NCBI GenBank assembly: GCA_937138495.1
Contig: CAKZPE010000004.1
Span: forward strand, 1-55,467
DNA length: 55,467 nt
From: an uncultured Oceanospirillaceae bacterium
GTDB lineage: Bacteria; Pseudomonadota; Gammaproteobacteria; Pseudomonadales; Balneatricaceae
Reading direction: 5' to 3'
Part shown: positions 16,886 to 26,479 of the stretch, piece by piece
How positions within the stretch are numbered: position 1 is the first letter of the stretch
Layout: every line of letters begins with the position of its first letter
Made by a program: the position numbers and the translations under genes
Notes under the pieces: model-generated
Told to the model about the DNA's origin: nothing
Databases searched by the model: none
The model's input: only the letters and a program-made list of their open reading frames with translations

Positions 16886-19800
16886 TTAGTCTGTTATTAA
16901 CTTACCATTATTGACCAGATCCTGAATAAGTGCCGCCTGATCCGTTCCATTCAGATCAGTAAAGGCGCTGACCAGATCGACACCGGTTAACTCAATTGTC
17001 TGTTCCACTGCGCTGTTATCAAAGCCGGCATCAAACCCTGCTGATGTACTGATATGAAGAACCGTATCGCCATCACTGTTGAGATCGAAGAACAGATAAT
17101 CTGTCAGGTCAGTATTCTGTTCATCCACCAGCAGGTCACTGAGATCAAGAACGTCCCCATCACTGGCCGGCAGCGCCGCATTGAAATCCGTAATCACATC
17201 CGCCGCCGGGTCTCCCGGTGTGCCACCGTCATTCAGATTCCAGACAAAGGTATCGCTACCCAGCCCGCCGGTAAGCATATCGTTACCTGCACCGCCAATC
17301 AGTGTATTGGCAAACTCATTACCCCCCAGGGCATCCGCTGCTGATGATCCTGTCAGGGTATCCATCGTACCGCTGATATTAATACTGATGGCATCGGATG
17401 CCGCATCAAAGTCAGAATCCACGACCCGTATCGGTGCAGTCAGAGTGAAGTCCTGCTGATCAGACAGATAATCGACTGTCAGCGTATCCGGTACCAGCTT
17501 AAATGTGCCGATATCCGACTCAAATACGATCAGGCTAAACTCAGTCAAACCCGCCGTTGCGGCTTTAATTTCCAGCATTTGTCCGTCGGTGACTACCATG
17601 CTGCGGGTTTCCCCGGGCGGTAAATCCGCATAACTGAAACCGTCCTGGCCTAACTGTGCCAAAACTGCAGGCGTCACGGAGTAAACGGTATAACGCAGTA
17701 TCGTCAGTCCGCTACCGACTACATCAACCTGCATGTTTACCCGGGTGACATCCTGATCAAACTGCATGAACAGCTGATCTTCTCGGTCGAAGTCCGCATC
17801 AATATTCTGCCCGGTTCCCACTCCCATCGTATTGGCGCCGGTATCCACGGTACTGCGGACATATTCACTGCCGTTGTATTCGTACCCGTAAAAAACCGTT
17901 TCAACAGGATCAGCGGTTAACCCGGCAGATGTCACCAGACGCTCTGCACTGTTATCGCCGCTCAGGTTTTCAGCAACGGCGGCACCGGCCACTTCTGTCT
18001 GGATAGCGATGAACTGCTGATAGGTATATGTATCCATTGCGTCATTAATCGTCAGCTCGAAAACCACCGTCCCATCCTTCGAAATTCCGGTGAGCGTTTG
18101 GTTAGCACTGTCGTGGGTATATCCCAGAGTCTGATTATTGGCATACAGTGTCGAGCTGGGGGTAAATTCGCCCCAGTTGAAGCTTTGCGGCATATCCGCA
18201 GACGGATCAATGCTCAGGGTGCCAACCACTGAACCTATACCGTTAAGCCCCATTCCGTCGGCCACCGCGATGATCTCCGGCTGATCATCAATTTGAATAA
18301 TAACGATATGGGCCGGTGCAGAGGCAAGACCGTTCACATCGGTAGCCGTCACTTCAAAGGCGGCACTTGTCTGATCGCTGCCCGGAGCATGGACAATGGC
18401 TTTCACCAGGGTATAACTATAATTTACGGTGCCGGTGGCCGGATCGTATCCGGTGATCACCATTTCTTCCTGGGCATTACTGAACACCGTCAGAGGCACC
18501 AGCTCGGTCGCAGTCAGTAAGTCAGCAACCAACAGCGTACTGCCCGCCACAGTTACCGACGCCAGACCGTCCTGCGTATTTACCCGGAAACTGCCACTGG
18601 TAGATTCACTGTCATCCGTATCGGAGAGTAAGCCCACGTCATAGACTGTGCCACCCGGACAGTCTGTTTCTACAGTAACCGGTTCTTCAACCGGATTCAC
18701 TTTCAGCGTTAGCGTGGAATCATCCGTGTCCAGACCATCGGTAACAGTGTAATGAATCACCGGGACCGGACCGGTGAATCCAACAACAGGTACGAAGCTG
18801 AAATCACCGTTGCTGCTAATGCTGATCGTCCCAACACCGTCAATGTCCACAGACGAACCATCCGCCGCATACACAGTATTATCACCGGTAACGGTGAAGC
18901 TGACGACACTGGCAGAGTCAGGGCCGTCCGGGTTATAGGTATTCAGCAACAGATTACCGGTGGCCTCTGAAGGGGTGCCATGGCCATTGTCGTCATCACA
19001 GTCATCGCCTTCGCCTTCGCCCTTTCCTTCTCCTTCTCCTTCTCCTTCTCCTTCTCCTTCGCCTTCATCTTCCCCTTCGCCTTCACCTTCGCCTTCACCT
19101 TCGCCTTCACCTTCACCTTCGCCTTCACCTTCGCCTTCACCTTCGCCTTCACCTTCGCCTTCACCTTCGCCTTCGCCTTCGCCTTCGCCACCGGTATTCT
19201 CATCCAACTCAACGTACTCATCGCCGTCTTCAAGATCATTTTCCGGTGTGATCTGCAATGTCAGCGTCGAAAGGTCGTTATCCTGGCCGTCAGTCACGGT
19301 GTAATTTATCACCGGTATATCGCCGGTATAGTCTTCGGCCGGCGTAAAGGTAAAATCGCCATTACTGCTGATATTGATGGTGCCCACGTCAGGAATACTG
19401 ACGTCACTGCCATCTGCAGAATACACCGTGGCGATCCCGGTAATGGTAAAGCTGACCACACTCGCCGGGCTTGGGCCGTCCGGGTTAAAAGTATTCAGCA
19501 ACAGATTACCGCTGGCCGGCTTATCTTCAGTGACATTCACGGTTTCATCGCCGTCTTCCAGATCATTCTCCGCTGTCATATTCAGGGTGAGACTGGAGTT
19601 ATCAGTATCCTGACCGTCCGTCACGGTGTAATTAATCACCGGAATATCACCGGTATAATCCGCCGCCGGCGTAAAAGTAAAATCGCCATTACTGCTGATA
19701 CTGATGGTGCCCACATCCGGGATACTGACATCACTGCCATCCGCCGGATGAACAGTGGCATCGCCGGTCACTGTGAAGCTGACAACACTGGCTGGATCCG

Positions 19801-21010
19801 GGCCATCCGGGTTATCGGTATTCAGCAACAGATTGCCGTTTGCCGGGGTATCTTCCGTAACGCTGACAACTTCGTCACCGTCTTCAAGGTCATTCACAGC
19901 AGTAATATTCAGCGTCAGGGTTGAGCTGTCTGTATCCACACCGTCGGTCACGGTGTAGCTGATCACCGGCACGTCGCCGGTATAGTCATCAGCCGGGGTG
20001 AAGGTAAAGTCACCGTTGCTGCTGATACTGATGGTTCCCACCCCCGGGATATCCACATCAGTGCCATCCGCCGGATACACAGTTACATCGCCGGCAATGG
20101 TAAAGCTGACGACACTGGCAGGATCCGGACCATCCGGGTTATCGGTATTCAGCAACAGGTTGCCACTGGCCGGGACGTCCTCAGTAACAGCGATGACTTC
20201 ATCGGCATCACTGAGCTCATTCTGTGGATTCACCGTAATATCGACCGTGGCCGGTTCTGATGTATTTCCTGCTTCATCAGATACCGTATATTGAAAAGAA
20301 TCCGGACCGTTATATTCAGGATCTGGCGTATAGGTTACCGCTCCGGTGACCGGATCGACGCTGACTGTACCATTGCTGGGCTGGGAGATAATCAGAACAG
20401 TGGTAGGGTCAAGGTCTCCATCCGGGTCGGAGTCATTGCCGAGAACATCAATGATGACAGAAGAGCCTTCATCAAGGCTCGCTTCATCATTCACAGCAAT
20501 AGGTGGTTGAGTGCCTTCTTCCTGAATTGCTAACAGGTCCGGAGAAACAAATGGACTGCCCGCGGCTAATTCCCTGAAACCACCAAAAGATGAAAGTGAT
20601 GTGGTTTCAACAATACGCGTGAGCACTACAAAATCGTGGCCTTCACTGGCGCCCGGGCCCGCGGCACCGGCAGCCGGCTCAGGTAAAACATCGGTAGGAT
20701 CCTGGCCGGCTTCAATCGCAGCTAATACCGCCGCAACCGATTCATCCGTGATGGCTTCTTCTTCGGTGACGATTGATTCTTCGCCCGCAACCATATTGTC
20801 ACTGATTGCTACATCAACAGGCTGATCAAAAGACATATAGGTGCCGTCAGTCAGTGCCACCTGCACGAAAGCTCCTTCAGAAGGCATTAATACATCGCCC
20901 TCAGTCAGAACGTCCCCTATCTGCAGCTGGCGAACGTCCCCTTCGCTGTTTCGCACAAATACATCACCAGACATCGCCGACACTGTCGCGATAGGCGTAT
21001 CAGAAGCCAT
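16886..21010 (-). CDS. LapA-type RTX adhesin with retention module
   Basis: A 1374-residue surface adhesin. The N-terminal retention module (residues 1-125) carries the LapG target region PEPAAGAAGPG (about 111-120) and GHDFVVL. Then follow a bacterial cadherin/Ig-like repeat with VNDEASLDEG and LGNDSDPDGD (about 170-265), three about 100-residue repeats containing ASGNLLLNT..NPDGP and ISSNGDFTFTPA, a Gly-Glu tract (about 608-668), a fourth such repeat, and a long C-terminal region. The end has RTX nonapeptides GGAGNDMLTGGLGSDTF and a type I secretion signal. The module would plug the TolC-like pore until cleaved. GGGGAGGG precedes the ATG. It is short for a LapA-class protein. Confidence 0.92.
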   Translation of the reverse strand: MASDTPIATVSAMSGDVFVRNSEGDVRQLQIGDVLTEGDVLMPSEGAFVQVALTDGTYMSFDQPVDVAISDNMVAGEESIVTEEEAITDESVAAVLAAIEAGQDPTDVLPEPAAGAAGPGASEGHDFVVLTRIVETTSLSSFGGFRELAAGSPFVSPDLLAIQEEGTQPPIAVNDEASLDEGSSVIIDVLGNDSDPDGDLDPTTVLIISQPSNGTVSVDPVTGAVTYTPDPEYNGPDSFQYTVSDEAGNTSEPATVDITVNPQNELSDADEVIAVTEDVPASGNLLLNTDNPDGPDPASVVSFTIAGDVTVYPADGTDVDIPGVGTISISSNGDFTFTPADDYTGDVPVISYTVTDGVDTDSSTLTLNITAVNDLEDGDEVVSVTEDTPANGNLLLNTDNPDGPDPASVVSFTVTGDATVHPADGSDVSIPDVGTISISSNGDFTFTPAADYTGDIPVINYTVTDGQDTDNSSLTLNMTAENDLEDGDETVNVTEDKPASGNLLLNTFNPDGPSPASVVSFTITGIATVYSADGSDVSIPDVGTINISSNGDFTFTPAEDYTGDIPVINYTVTDGQDNDLSTLTLQITPENDLEDGDEYVELDENTGGEGEGEGEGEGEGEGEGEGEGEGEGEGEGEGEGEGEGEGEDEGEGEGEGEGEGEGKGEGEGDDCDDDNGHGTPSEATGNLLLNTYNPDGPDSASVVSFTVTGDNTVYAADGSSVDIDGVGTISISSNGDFSFVPVVGFTGPVPVIHYTVTDGLDTDDSTLTLKVNPVEEPVTVETDCPGGTVYDVGLLSDTDDSESTSGSFRVNTQDGLASVTVAGSTLLVADLLTATELVPLTVFSNAQEEMVITGYDPATGTVNYSYTLVKAIVHAPGSDQTSAAFEVTATDVNGLASAPAHIVIIQIDDQPEIIAVADGMGLNGIGSVVGTLSIDPSADMPQSFNWGEFTPSSTLYANNQTLGYTHDSANQTLTGISKDGTVVFELTINDAMDTYTYQQFIAIQTEVAGAAVAENLSGDNSAERLVTSAGLTADPVETVFYGYEYNGSEYVRSTVDTGANTMGVGTGQNIDADFDREDQLFMQFDQDVTRVNMQVDVVGSGLTILRYTVYSVTPAVLAQLGQDGFSYADLPPGETRSMVVTDGQMLEIKAATAGLTEFSLIVFESDIGTFKLVPDTLTVDYLSDQQDFTLTAPIRVVDSDFDAASDAISINISGTMDTLTGSSAADALGGNEFANTLIGGAGNDMLTGGLGSDTFVWNLNDGGTPGDPAADVITDFNAALPASDGDVLDLSDLLVDEQNTDLTDYLFFDLNSDGDTVLHISTSAGFDAGFDNSAVEQTIELTGVDLVSAFTDLNGTDQAALIQDLVNNGKLITD
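19006..19189 (-). repeat. Hexanucleotide repeat encoding poly(Gly-Glu)
   Basis: About 30 copies of a 6-bp unit (TTCGCC/TTCACC/TTCTCC on the plus strand) encode alternating Gly and Glu inside the adhesin, interrupted by one Asp and one Lys variant. Synonymous variation between GAA-GGC, GAA-GGT and GAA-GGA units forms blocks, which suggests local duplication. All three plus-strand frames stay open across it, an artefact of the repeat. Confidence 0.95.
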
Positions 21011-21127
21011 GGTGCCCTCCCCTTAAACCGATTTCAGAATTTCTCTGTCAGCATTTCAAGGGTAGAACTGTCTGGCGGGGTTATACCTGTACCTCAGGTA
21101 CAATATGAACAACTTTCATAATGACAC

Positions 21128-21748
21128 TTATAACGCGAAAACTTCGTGTTCGTTGAGTAACAGCACCAGATGAACCCGGTCACGGGCGCCGGATTTGGCA
21201 AACAGAGATGCCAGATGGGCTTTGGTCGTGCGCTCAGTAATGCCCAGTGATCCGGCGATTTCTTTATTGGATGCCCCCTGAGCAACTAACTGTGCAACCA
21301 TCTGCTCCCGTTCGGTAAGATCAGTATAGAATGAAGCCCCTTCACAACTGACAGGCTGCATATGCCGGGCACTGACTTTCAGCACCTTGCCAATAAACTC
21401 AGCGCCCACCCAGTAACCGCCATGTTCAACCACCAGAGCGATTTCTTTCAGCAATGCAGGTGTCGCCAGTACATGGCAATAACCGGCAGCGCCGGCACCA
21501 AATACCTGCATGGATTCACCGTCATTGGGTAAATTAGACAACACCACCACCGGACACTGAAGCTGCTCCGTGCACTGCAGCCAGCGGGCTTTTTCAGCCG
21601 CACTGAGCGCCGTAAAATCCAGCCAGACCAGTCCTTCACCCTGATGCAAACGCTGTGCTTCCTGCGGGGTTCTCACCGTCAGGGCATCCGGAAATGTTTC
21701 ATGCCAGCGCACCGGGGATAACTTTTTCTGACTGACGAACACATGCAT
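21128..21748 (-). CDS. LuxR-type response-regulator-like transcription factor
   Basis: A 206-residue protein with a divergent N-terminal receiver-like domain (about residues 1-120; hydrophobic strands VWLDF, PVVVLSNLP) and a C-terminal LuxR/NarL helix-turn-helix (about 140-200: LTEREQMVAQLVAQGASNKEIA, ERTTKAHLASLFAK). The receiver lacks a clear phospho-acceptor cluster, although D44 in VWLDF could be one. It is encoded between lapC (3-bp gap) and the adhesin (117-bp gap), so it probably regulates this adhesin operon. Confidence 0.82.
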   Translation of the reverse strand: MHVFVSQKKLSPVRWHETFPDALTVRTPQEAQRLHQGEGLVWLDFTALSAAEKARWLQCTEQLQCPVVVLSNLPNDGESMQVFGAGAAGYCHVLATPALLKEIALVVEHGGYWVGAEFIGKVLKVSARHMQPVSCEGASFYTDLTEREQMVAQLVAQGASNKEIAGSLGITERTTKAHLASLFAKSGARDRVHLVLLLNEHEVFAL

Positions 21749-21751
21749 TGT

Positions 21752-23155
21752 TCAGCGCTCCGTTAATGCATACTGCCGGGCCCGGAAGACAGGCTTGAGC
21801 ATATAATGCAAGATGCTCTTTTTACCCGTTAAAATATCCACCTCAGCCACCATTCCCGGAATTATGGGCTTTCCTTCTCCCATACTTGCTTCTAACGTTC
21901 TGACTCTGACGATATAAAACGGCACTCCGTTTTCATCCACGACGGTATCTGCACTGATATGCTCCACCGTTGCCTTTAAACCGCCATACACAATAAAATC
22001 ATAGGCGGTAAACTTCACCAGCGCTTCCTGACCCGGACGCAAAAACGCAATATCCCGGGGGTTAATTTTGGCTTCCAGTAACAGCGCATCGTCTGCGGGA
22101 ACAATTTCAATAATGTCCCGGCCGGGTAAGATAACGCCGCCAATGGTGTTAAAAAATAATTGCTTAACGGTGCCTTTCACCGGAGAAACCAGCGCCGTCT
22201 GTTCAACCCGGTCAAGCAATCCGCGGCTACTTTCGGTCAGGGTATTTATACGCGAGGTCGTCCGTGATAACTCTTCACGTGTATCGTTTTTAAACTCTAA
22301 AGCGACTTCGCTGATGCGGTTTTCTGCTTCAGCAATGGTCGCCAGAATACGTTGCATTCTGGCAGCAACCTGAGCCCGTTCACCACTTAGCCGGGACACC
22401 TCCCGACGTAAACGAAGCACTTCGATTTCCGAGACTGCACCGGAGGACAGCAACGGTGCGCTGACCTCCAGCTCATGAGCAGCAAAGCTGTAACTGCGGT
22501 CCAGCTGAGATTTTTGTGCCCGGGCTTCCACCAGTTCCTGGCGGCGCTGATCCAGTTGCTGGCGGGCAATACTTCTGGCGGCTTCAAGTGCCTCCATACT
22601 GGAACTGAAGAGCGCCATTTCCTGCGCCACCACCTCAGGTACCGATTCAGCCATTTCACTGTTGGGATAAAAGGGCACTTCCTCCGCCACTGAACGCAAG
22701 CGCTCCGCCTTTACCTGCAGGGAAATCAGCTCAGCACGGTTCTCACGAAACGACGCAACAGACCGGGTGGCATCCAGCTTAACCAACAGCTGTCCGGACT
22801 CCACTGAATCCCCTTCCGCGACCGCCAGTTCAGTGACCACACCACCATCCTGTGACTGAATAATCTGTACCTGACGGGACGGAATAACTTTTCCCTCCCC
22901 CCGGGTAACCTCATCAATTTCGGCATACGCAGACCAGGCAATCAGCCCAACCACAACCAGAATAATGACATAAAGCAGCTTGCGGGTTTTCACCGGATCC
23001 TGCTCCAGCATGGCCCGGTCGGCATCTTCAAGCCAGTTCAGATTGTCCGGTTCATCCACCGGAATCCAGTGTTCAAAAGCCCTGTCCATTAAGCGCCGGC
23101 CCGGTGACAGTATTGCTTTTGGACCTTCCGGCGGCAACGGTGCTGATCCGTTCAT
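21752..23155 (-). CDS. lapC: HlyD-family periplasmic adaptor (LapC-like)
   Basis: A 467-residue type I secretion membrane-fusion protein: short cytoplasmic N-terminus, one membrane segment at about residues 60-80 (LLYVIILVVVGLIAWSAYA), lipoyl/barrel halves (VTRGEGKVIPSRQVQIIQSQ, LVSPVKGTVKQLFF) around a long coiled coil (about 145-310), and the HlyD signature near the C-terminus (GMVAEVDILTGKKSILHYML). It connects the inner-membrane ABC protein with the TolC-like pore. Its start overlaps the end of lapB by 4 bp (ATGA), so translation is coupled. Confidence 0.93.
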   Translation of the reverse strand: MNGSAPLPPEGPKAILSPGRRLMDRAFEHWIPVDEPDNLNWLEDADRAMLEQDPVKTRKLLYVIILVVVGLIAWSAYAEIDEVTRGEGKVIPSRQVQIIQSQDGGVVTELAVAEGDSVESGQLLVKLDATRSVASFRENRAELISLQVKAERLRSVAEEVPFYPNSEMAESVPEVVAQEMALFSSSMEALEAARSIARQQLDQRRQELVEARAQKSQLDRSYSFAAHELEVSAPLLSSGAVSEIEVLRLRREVSRLSGERAQVAARMQRILATIAEAENRISEVALEFKNDTREELSRTTSRINTLTESSRGLLDRVEQTALVSPVKGTVKQLFFNTIGGVILPGRDIIEIVPADDALLLEAKINPRDIAFLRPGQEALVKFTAYDFIVYGGLKATVEHISADTVVDENGVPFYIVRVRTLEASMGEGKPIIPGMVAEVDILTGKKSILHYMLKPVFRARQYALTER

Positions 23156-25281
23156 ATCGCCCTCCCGATCCGGCCTTTACGTAATGCTTCAACGACCTGA
23201 TCCCGGGGACCATCAGCAACAACTTTGCCGCTGTCGAGCACGATAATGCGGTCCACCAGCTCCAGAAGCGCCGTATGATGGGTAATCACCAACATCGTCT
23301 TACCCACAGCGTAGGTACGCAGATTTTTCAGAATAGCGGCTTCGGAAGCATGATCCATCGAGCCGGTCACCTCATCCAGCAACAACAGAGGTGGCTCGTG
23401 GATAATCGACCGGGCTAGCGCAATCGCTTTTCTTTGCCCACCGGAAAGAAACTCCCCCCGTTCTCCGACATTCATGTCGTATCCCTGAGGATGTGCATTA
23501 ATGAAATCGTATAATTCAGCAACTTTTACCGCCCGCTCAACGGCTTCATCACTGGCCATCGGATCAGCAAACGTCAGGTTTTCCCGTAACGTGCCGTAAA
23601 ACAGTGTGGCATCCTGAGGCACAAACCCCACCTGATGACGCAACTCTGCCGGATCAAGCTGGCGTACATCTATACCGTCCACCAGAATTGCCCCTTCGCT
23701 TGCCTGATACAACCCGACGGTCAGGCGCTGTATGGTTGTTTTACCAGAACCGACACGCCCGAGAATAGCCACATGCTCACCCGCATTAATATGGAAAGAC
23801 ACATCACGGATTGCCTGCATCTCAGCCCCCGGATAGGTAAAGCCCACTTTACGAAACTCAATTTCCCCCCGAAGATGACCTCGGCTGAAAAAATTCTGTT
23901 CCGCTGGCCGTTCTACCGGCTGCTCCATAATTGCACTCAGCGTGGTCAGTGCGGCCCGGGCGTTGTGATATTGGGTAAGCAATGATGCCGCCTGCCCCAG
24001 TGGCGCCATGGCCCGGTTTGCCAGCATCATGGTTGCAATCAGCCCCCCCAGACTCAGCTCTCCTTCGGAGATCAGATATACGCCAATCACGATCACACTG
24101 ACGCTCACAATCTGCTGAATCCACATAGCAAAGTTCAGATTGCTGGTAGCCAGTAACCGCAACTGTACACCGACCCGGTCAAGATAAGCGGCGGCTTTTT
24201 CCCAGCGCCGCTGCATAACGCCTTCAGCCGTTAAAATCTTCAGGGTATCCAAGCCAATCAGGCTCTCGATTAATACGGAATTACGCATTGAACTGGCCTG
24301 ATACATACTTTCGGTGAGGTGCTTCATCTTACCTTTCGTCGTCATGGCATAACACAGAATCAGAAACACACCGACCAGTGACGGCACCATCATCAGAGGT
24401 GAAATCCACCCCAGCACAAGAATAAAAATCAGCGTGAAAGGCAGATCAATAAGTGCCGTCAGGGATGCTGAGGTTATAAAATCCCGCACCGTCTCAAACG
24501 ACCGTAAATTCGCAGCAAACGCCCCGACCGACAATGGCCGGTATTCCATCTTTAAGCCTAAAACCTGCTGCATAATGCGAACAGATAACAGAATATCCAC
24601 CCGCTTACCGGCCAGATCCAGAAAATATCCACGCATGGTACGCAACAGCAAATCGGCGATAAGCACAATGCCAATGCCAAATGCCAGCACCCACAAGGTT
24701 TCAAACGCATGGTTTGGCACAACCCGGTCATACACGTTCATGGTGAACAGGGGTAATGCCAGCGCAAAAACATTAATGAATAACGCGGCCAGCAAAACAT
24801 CCCGGTATAAGCCCAGATTTTCACGCATAGCCCCCCAGAACCAGTGTGAAGGTTTATGGCTGCTGACCTCCGGCGTCCGGGCATCAAATGCCAGCTTTGG
24901 ACGGGCATAAATAACGGCACCGGAATAACGCTTACCCAGCTTTTCTGCCGGAACCTCCATCACACTTTCGGGAAACTCAGGATAAATCACCTGCGCTGAT
25001 TGCCTGTTACGGCTCCAGGACATCAGCACACAGGCTTCATCGCCATCAAGAATTAAAACAGCAGGTAAGGCACGGCTCTTAAGGGTTTCCAGCGGCTTTT
25101 TGAGAATCTTGCTGACAAACCCGGCACGGGCTGCAGCACGGGCAAAGAGTGAGGGGGTAAGATGTTGTTTTTCCAGCGGTAAACCAGCAACCAGGGAATC
25201 ACGGTTAAGACTGTTCCCATGAAAGGAACTCAGAACCAAAAGGCATTCCAGCAAATGATCAATACCTGTCGCTGTGCGCAT
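23152..25281 (-). CDS. lapB: Type I secretion ABC transporter (LapB-like)
   Basis: A 709-residue ABC exporter with an N-terminal C39-like domain (about 1-130) that lacks the catalytic Cys of true C39 peptidases, then six membrane segments (about 150-420) and a nucleotide-binding domain: Walker A ILGRVGSGKTTIQRL, signature LSGGQRKAIALARS, Walker B PPLLLLDEVT, and a His switch near ITHHT. Such C39-like domains are a recognition platform for RTX adhesins. The ATG preceded by CAGGGGGGAAT is preferred over a GTG eight codons upstream. It is first in the operon, followed by lapC, luxR, the adhesin and the small protein. Confidence 0.93.
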   Translation of the reverse strand: MRTATGIDHLLECLLVLSSFHGNSLNRDSLVAGLPLEKQHLTPSLFARAAARAGFVSKILKKPLETLKSRALPAVLILDGDEACVLMSWSRNRQSAQVIYPEFPESVMEVPAEKLGKRYSGAVIYARPKLAFDARTPEVSSHKPSHWFWGAMRENLGLYRDVLLAALFINVFALALPLFTMNVYDRVVPNHAFETLWVLAFGIGIVLIADLLLRTMRGYFLDLAGKRVDILLSVRIMQQVLGLKMEYRPLSVGAFAANLRSFETVRDFITSASLTALIDLPFTLIFILVLGWISPLMMVPSLVGVFLILCYAMTTKGKMKHLTESMYQASSMRNSVLIESLIGLDTLKILTAEGVMQRRWEKAAAYLDRVGVQLRLLATSNLNFAMWIQQIVSVSVIVIGVYLISEGELSLGGLIATMMLANRAMAPLGQAASLLTQYHNARAALTTLSAIMEQPVERPAEQNFFSRGHLRGEIEFRKVGFTYPGAEMQAIRDVSFHINAGEHVAILGRVGSGKTTIQRLTVGLYQASEGAILVDGIDVRQLDPAELRHQVGFVPQDATLFYGTLRENLTFADPMASDEAVERAVKVAELYDFINAHPQGYDMNVGERGEFLSGGQRKAIALARSIIHEPPLLLLDEVTGSMDHASEAAILKNLRTYAVGKTMLVITHHTALLELVDRIIVLDSGKVVADGPRDQVVEALRKGRIGRAI

Positions 25282-25669
25282 ATTCCCCCCTGTTTCAAAC
25301 GTCACAGAAGCGCTACTTAACGGTAGAGCGGTCTATTTAATTTAGTCGAATCTGATGAAATCTATAAACTTTGAAACACATTTTTAATGTGTAGCCTTAT
25401 TCAAAAGCTAAATAAAGTACGGATATGCGGGCAATGTAAGCACACACTGACAGTAAGCTAAGCGACAGAAATACCAATACTTTAAGTAGCAGAAATACTG
25501 ACGGTAAGCCTCTTCACAAACTCGCTGCCATGAATACATTCGGAAAGTGACAAAGGTTAAACAAAACAGACCACATGGCACCCGGGATTCAGCCAGTAAA
25601 ACACTTAAATTAAACAGGCCGGGACAGTAATGATTACACACATCCCCTAGCTGTCAGCTGGAAGGGAAA
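25282..25669. other. Intergenic region upstream of the adhesin operon
   Basis: 388 bp between the start of lapB and the end of the VasI-like gene. It should contain the operon promoter. A 77-codon minus-strand frame in it is unusually rich in Cys and Tyr and has no homologue I recognise, so I do not call it. Confidence 0.55.
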
Positions 25670-26479
25670 TTAATACTGCAGTTTGGTCAGCCCACAGGAA
25701 TACACCAGCGATTCGTTCTTTTTACTGGCCTCCGGATAAATATTATCCAGTAGCCACTGCTTACGTTTACACCCATACATTGCTTGCTTAAGCCGGGAAT
25801 CCATGACCGCACATTCGGCAAGTTTATCGTTCATAAACCGTTGGGTTTGCTGGAAAAAATCCGTCGACTTAAGCGGCGACATATCCGTCAGTTCGTAGCC
25901 AAGCACACCAAGCATCTGCTTATGACATACTACATTTTTCGGACCCAGCATCGAGATATACTTCTGCACCGCCACATCAATCCCTTCCAGGCTCAGCCCT
26001 TTCCGGTCAACGGAGCAGGCGTCCATTACTCTGCCCAATGTATTGACAGCCCCCTGCAAGGGCAGATGGGCAGTATATGAACTGCCTCTGGCATCGGTGA
26101 TCTCTACCAGCAGTTCTTTCCCCTGCAGCATTTGTCTGGCCAGGTGGGTTTTATCAAAATCACTGGCAAACACTGAATCGCCCCGGGTTGAAACAATCCA
26201 GTCACTTTCCACTGAATCCTGTTTATCGATCCGGTAGCGCACCGGATAGCGATTACCAATGCCGATAAACTGCCCGACAGAAAAAATCAGATCGAACTCC
26301 TCTTCCTGTAAGCACCGTGCCAACGCCAGACTGCGCTCTTTCACAGAACGCACCATGGCTATATGCGTTTCCTGATCAGTGAATTCATCAATTCGCTTTG
26401 CGTAAAACCAGTCTTCCGCCACCAGCTGAACCGGCCAGAAAAAACCAAGTGTAATCAATAATATACATAGTCGTTTCAT
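25670..26479 (-). CDS. Exported protein with VasI/TagO-like domain
   Basis: A 269-residue secreted protein. The signal peptide MKRLCILLITLGFFWPVQLVA is followed by a domain (about 25-165) whose layout resembles the VasI/TagO proteins associated with type VI secretion: an RC pair (ALARCLQEEEFDLIFSV), VRYRIDKQDSVESDWIVST, ARQMLQGKELLVEIT, and a closing LGRVMDAC. The C-terminal 100 residues carry several Cys (VVCHKQ, YGCKRKQ, VYSCGLTK) and no known domain. The ATG is preceded by GGGAG; an upstream in-frame start adds 11 residues without benefit. No other type VI gene is nearby, so the role is open. Confidence 0.6.
   Translation of the reverse strand: MKRLCILLITLGFFWPVQLVAEDWFYAKRIDEFTDQETHIAMVRSVKERSLALARCLQEEEFDLIFSVGQFIGIGNRYPVRYRIDKQDSVESDWIVSTRGDSVFASDFDKTHLARQMLQGKELLVEITDARGSSYTAHLPLQGAVNTLGRVMDACSVDRKGLSLEGIDVAVQKYISMLGPKNVVCHKQMLGVLGYELTDMSPLKSTDFFQQTQRFMNDKLAECAVMDSRLKQAMYGCKRKQWLLDNIYPEASKKNESLVYSCGLTKLQY

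Noticed and set aside
19006..19189. Possible CRISPR-like array
   Set aside because: Units are 6 bp without spacers and lie in frame inside the adhesin gene.
18980..19924. 314-codon plus-strand frame opposite the adhesin repeats
   Set aside because: It exists because the hexanucleotide repeat and the duplicated 300-bp repeats keep all frames open; composition is low complexity and it has no ribosome-binding site.
25408..25641. 77-codon minus-strand frame upstream of the VasI-like gene
   Set aside because: Very Cys/Tyr-rich composition, no ribosome-binding site and no known family.
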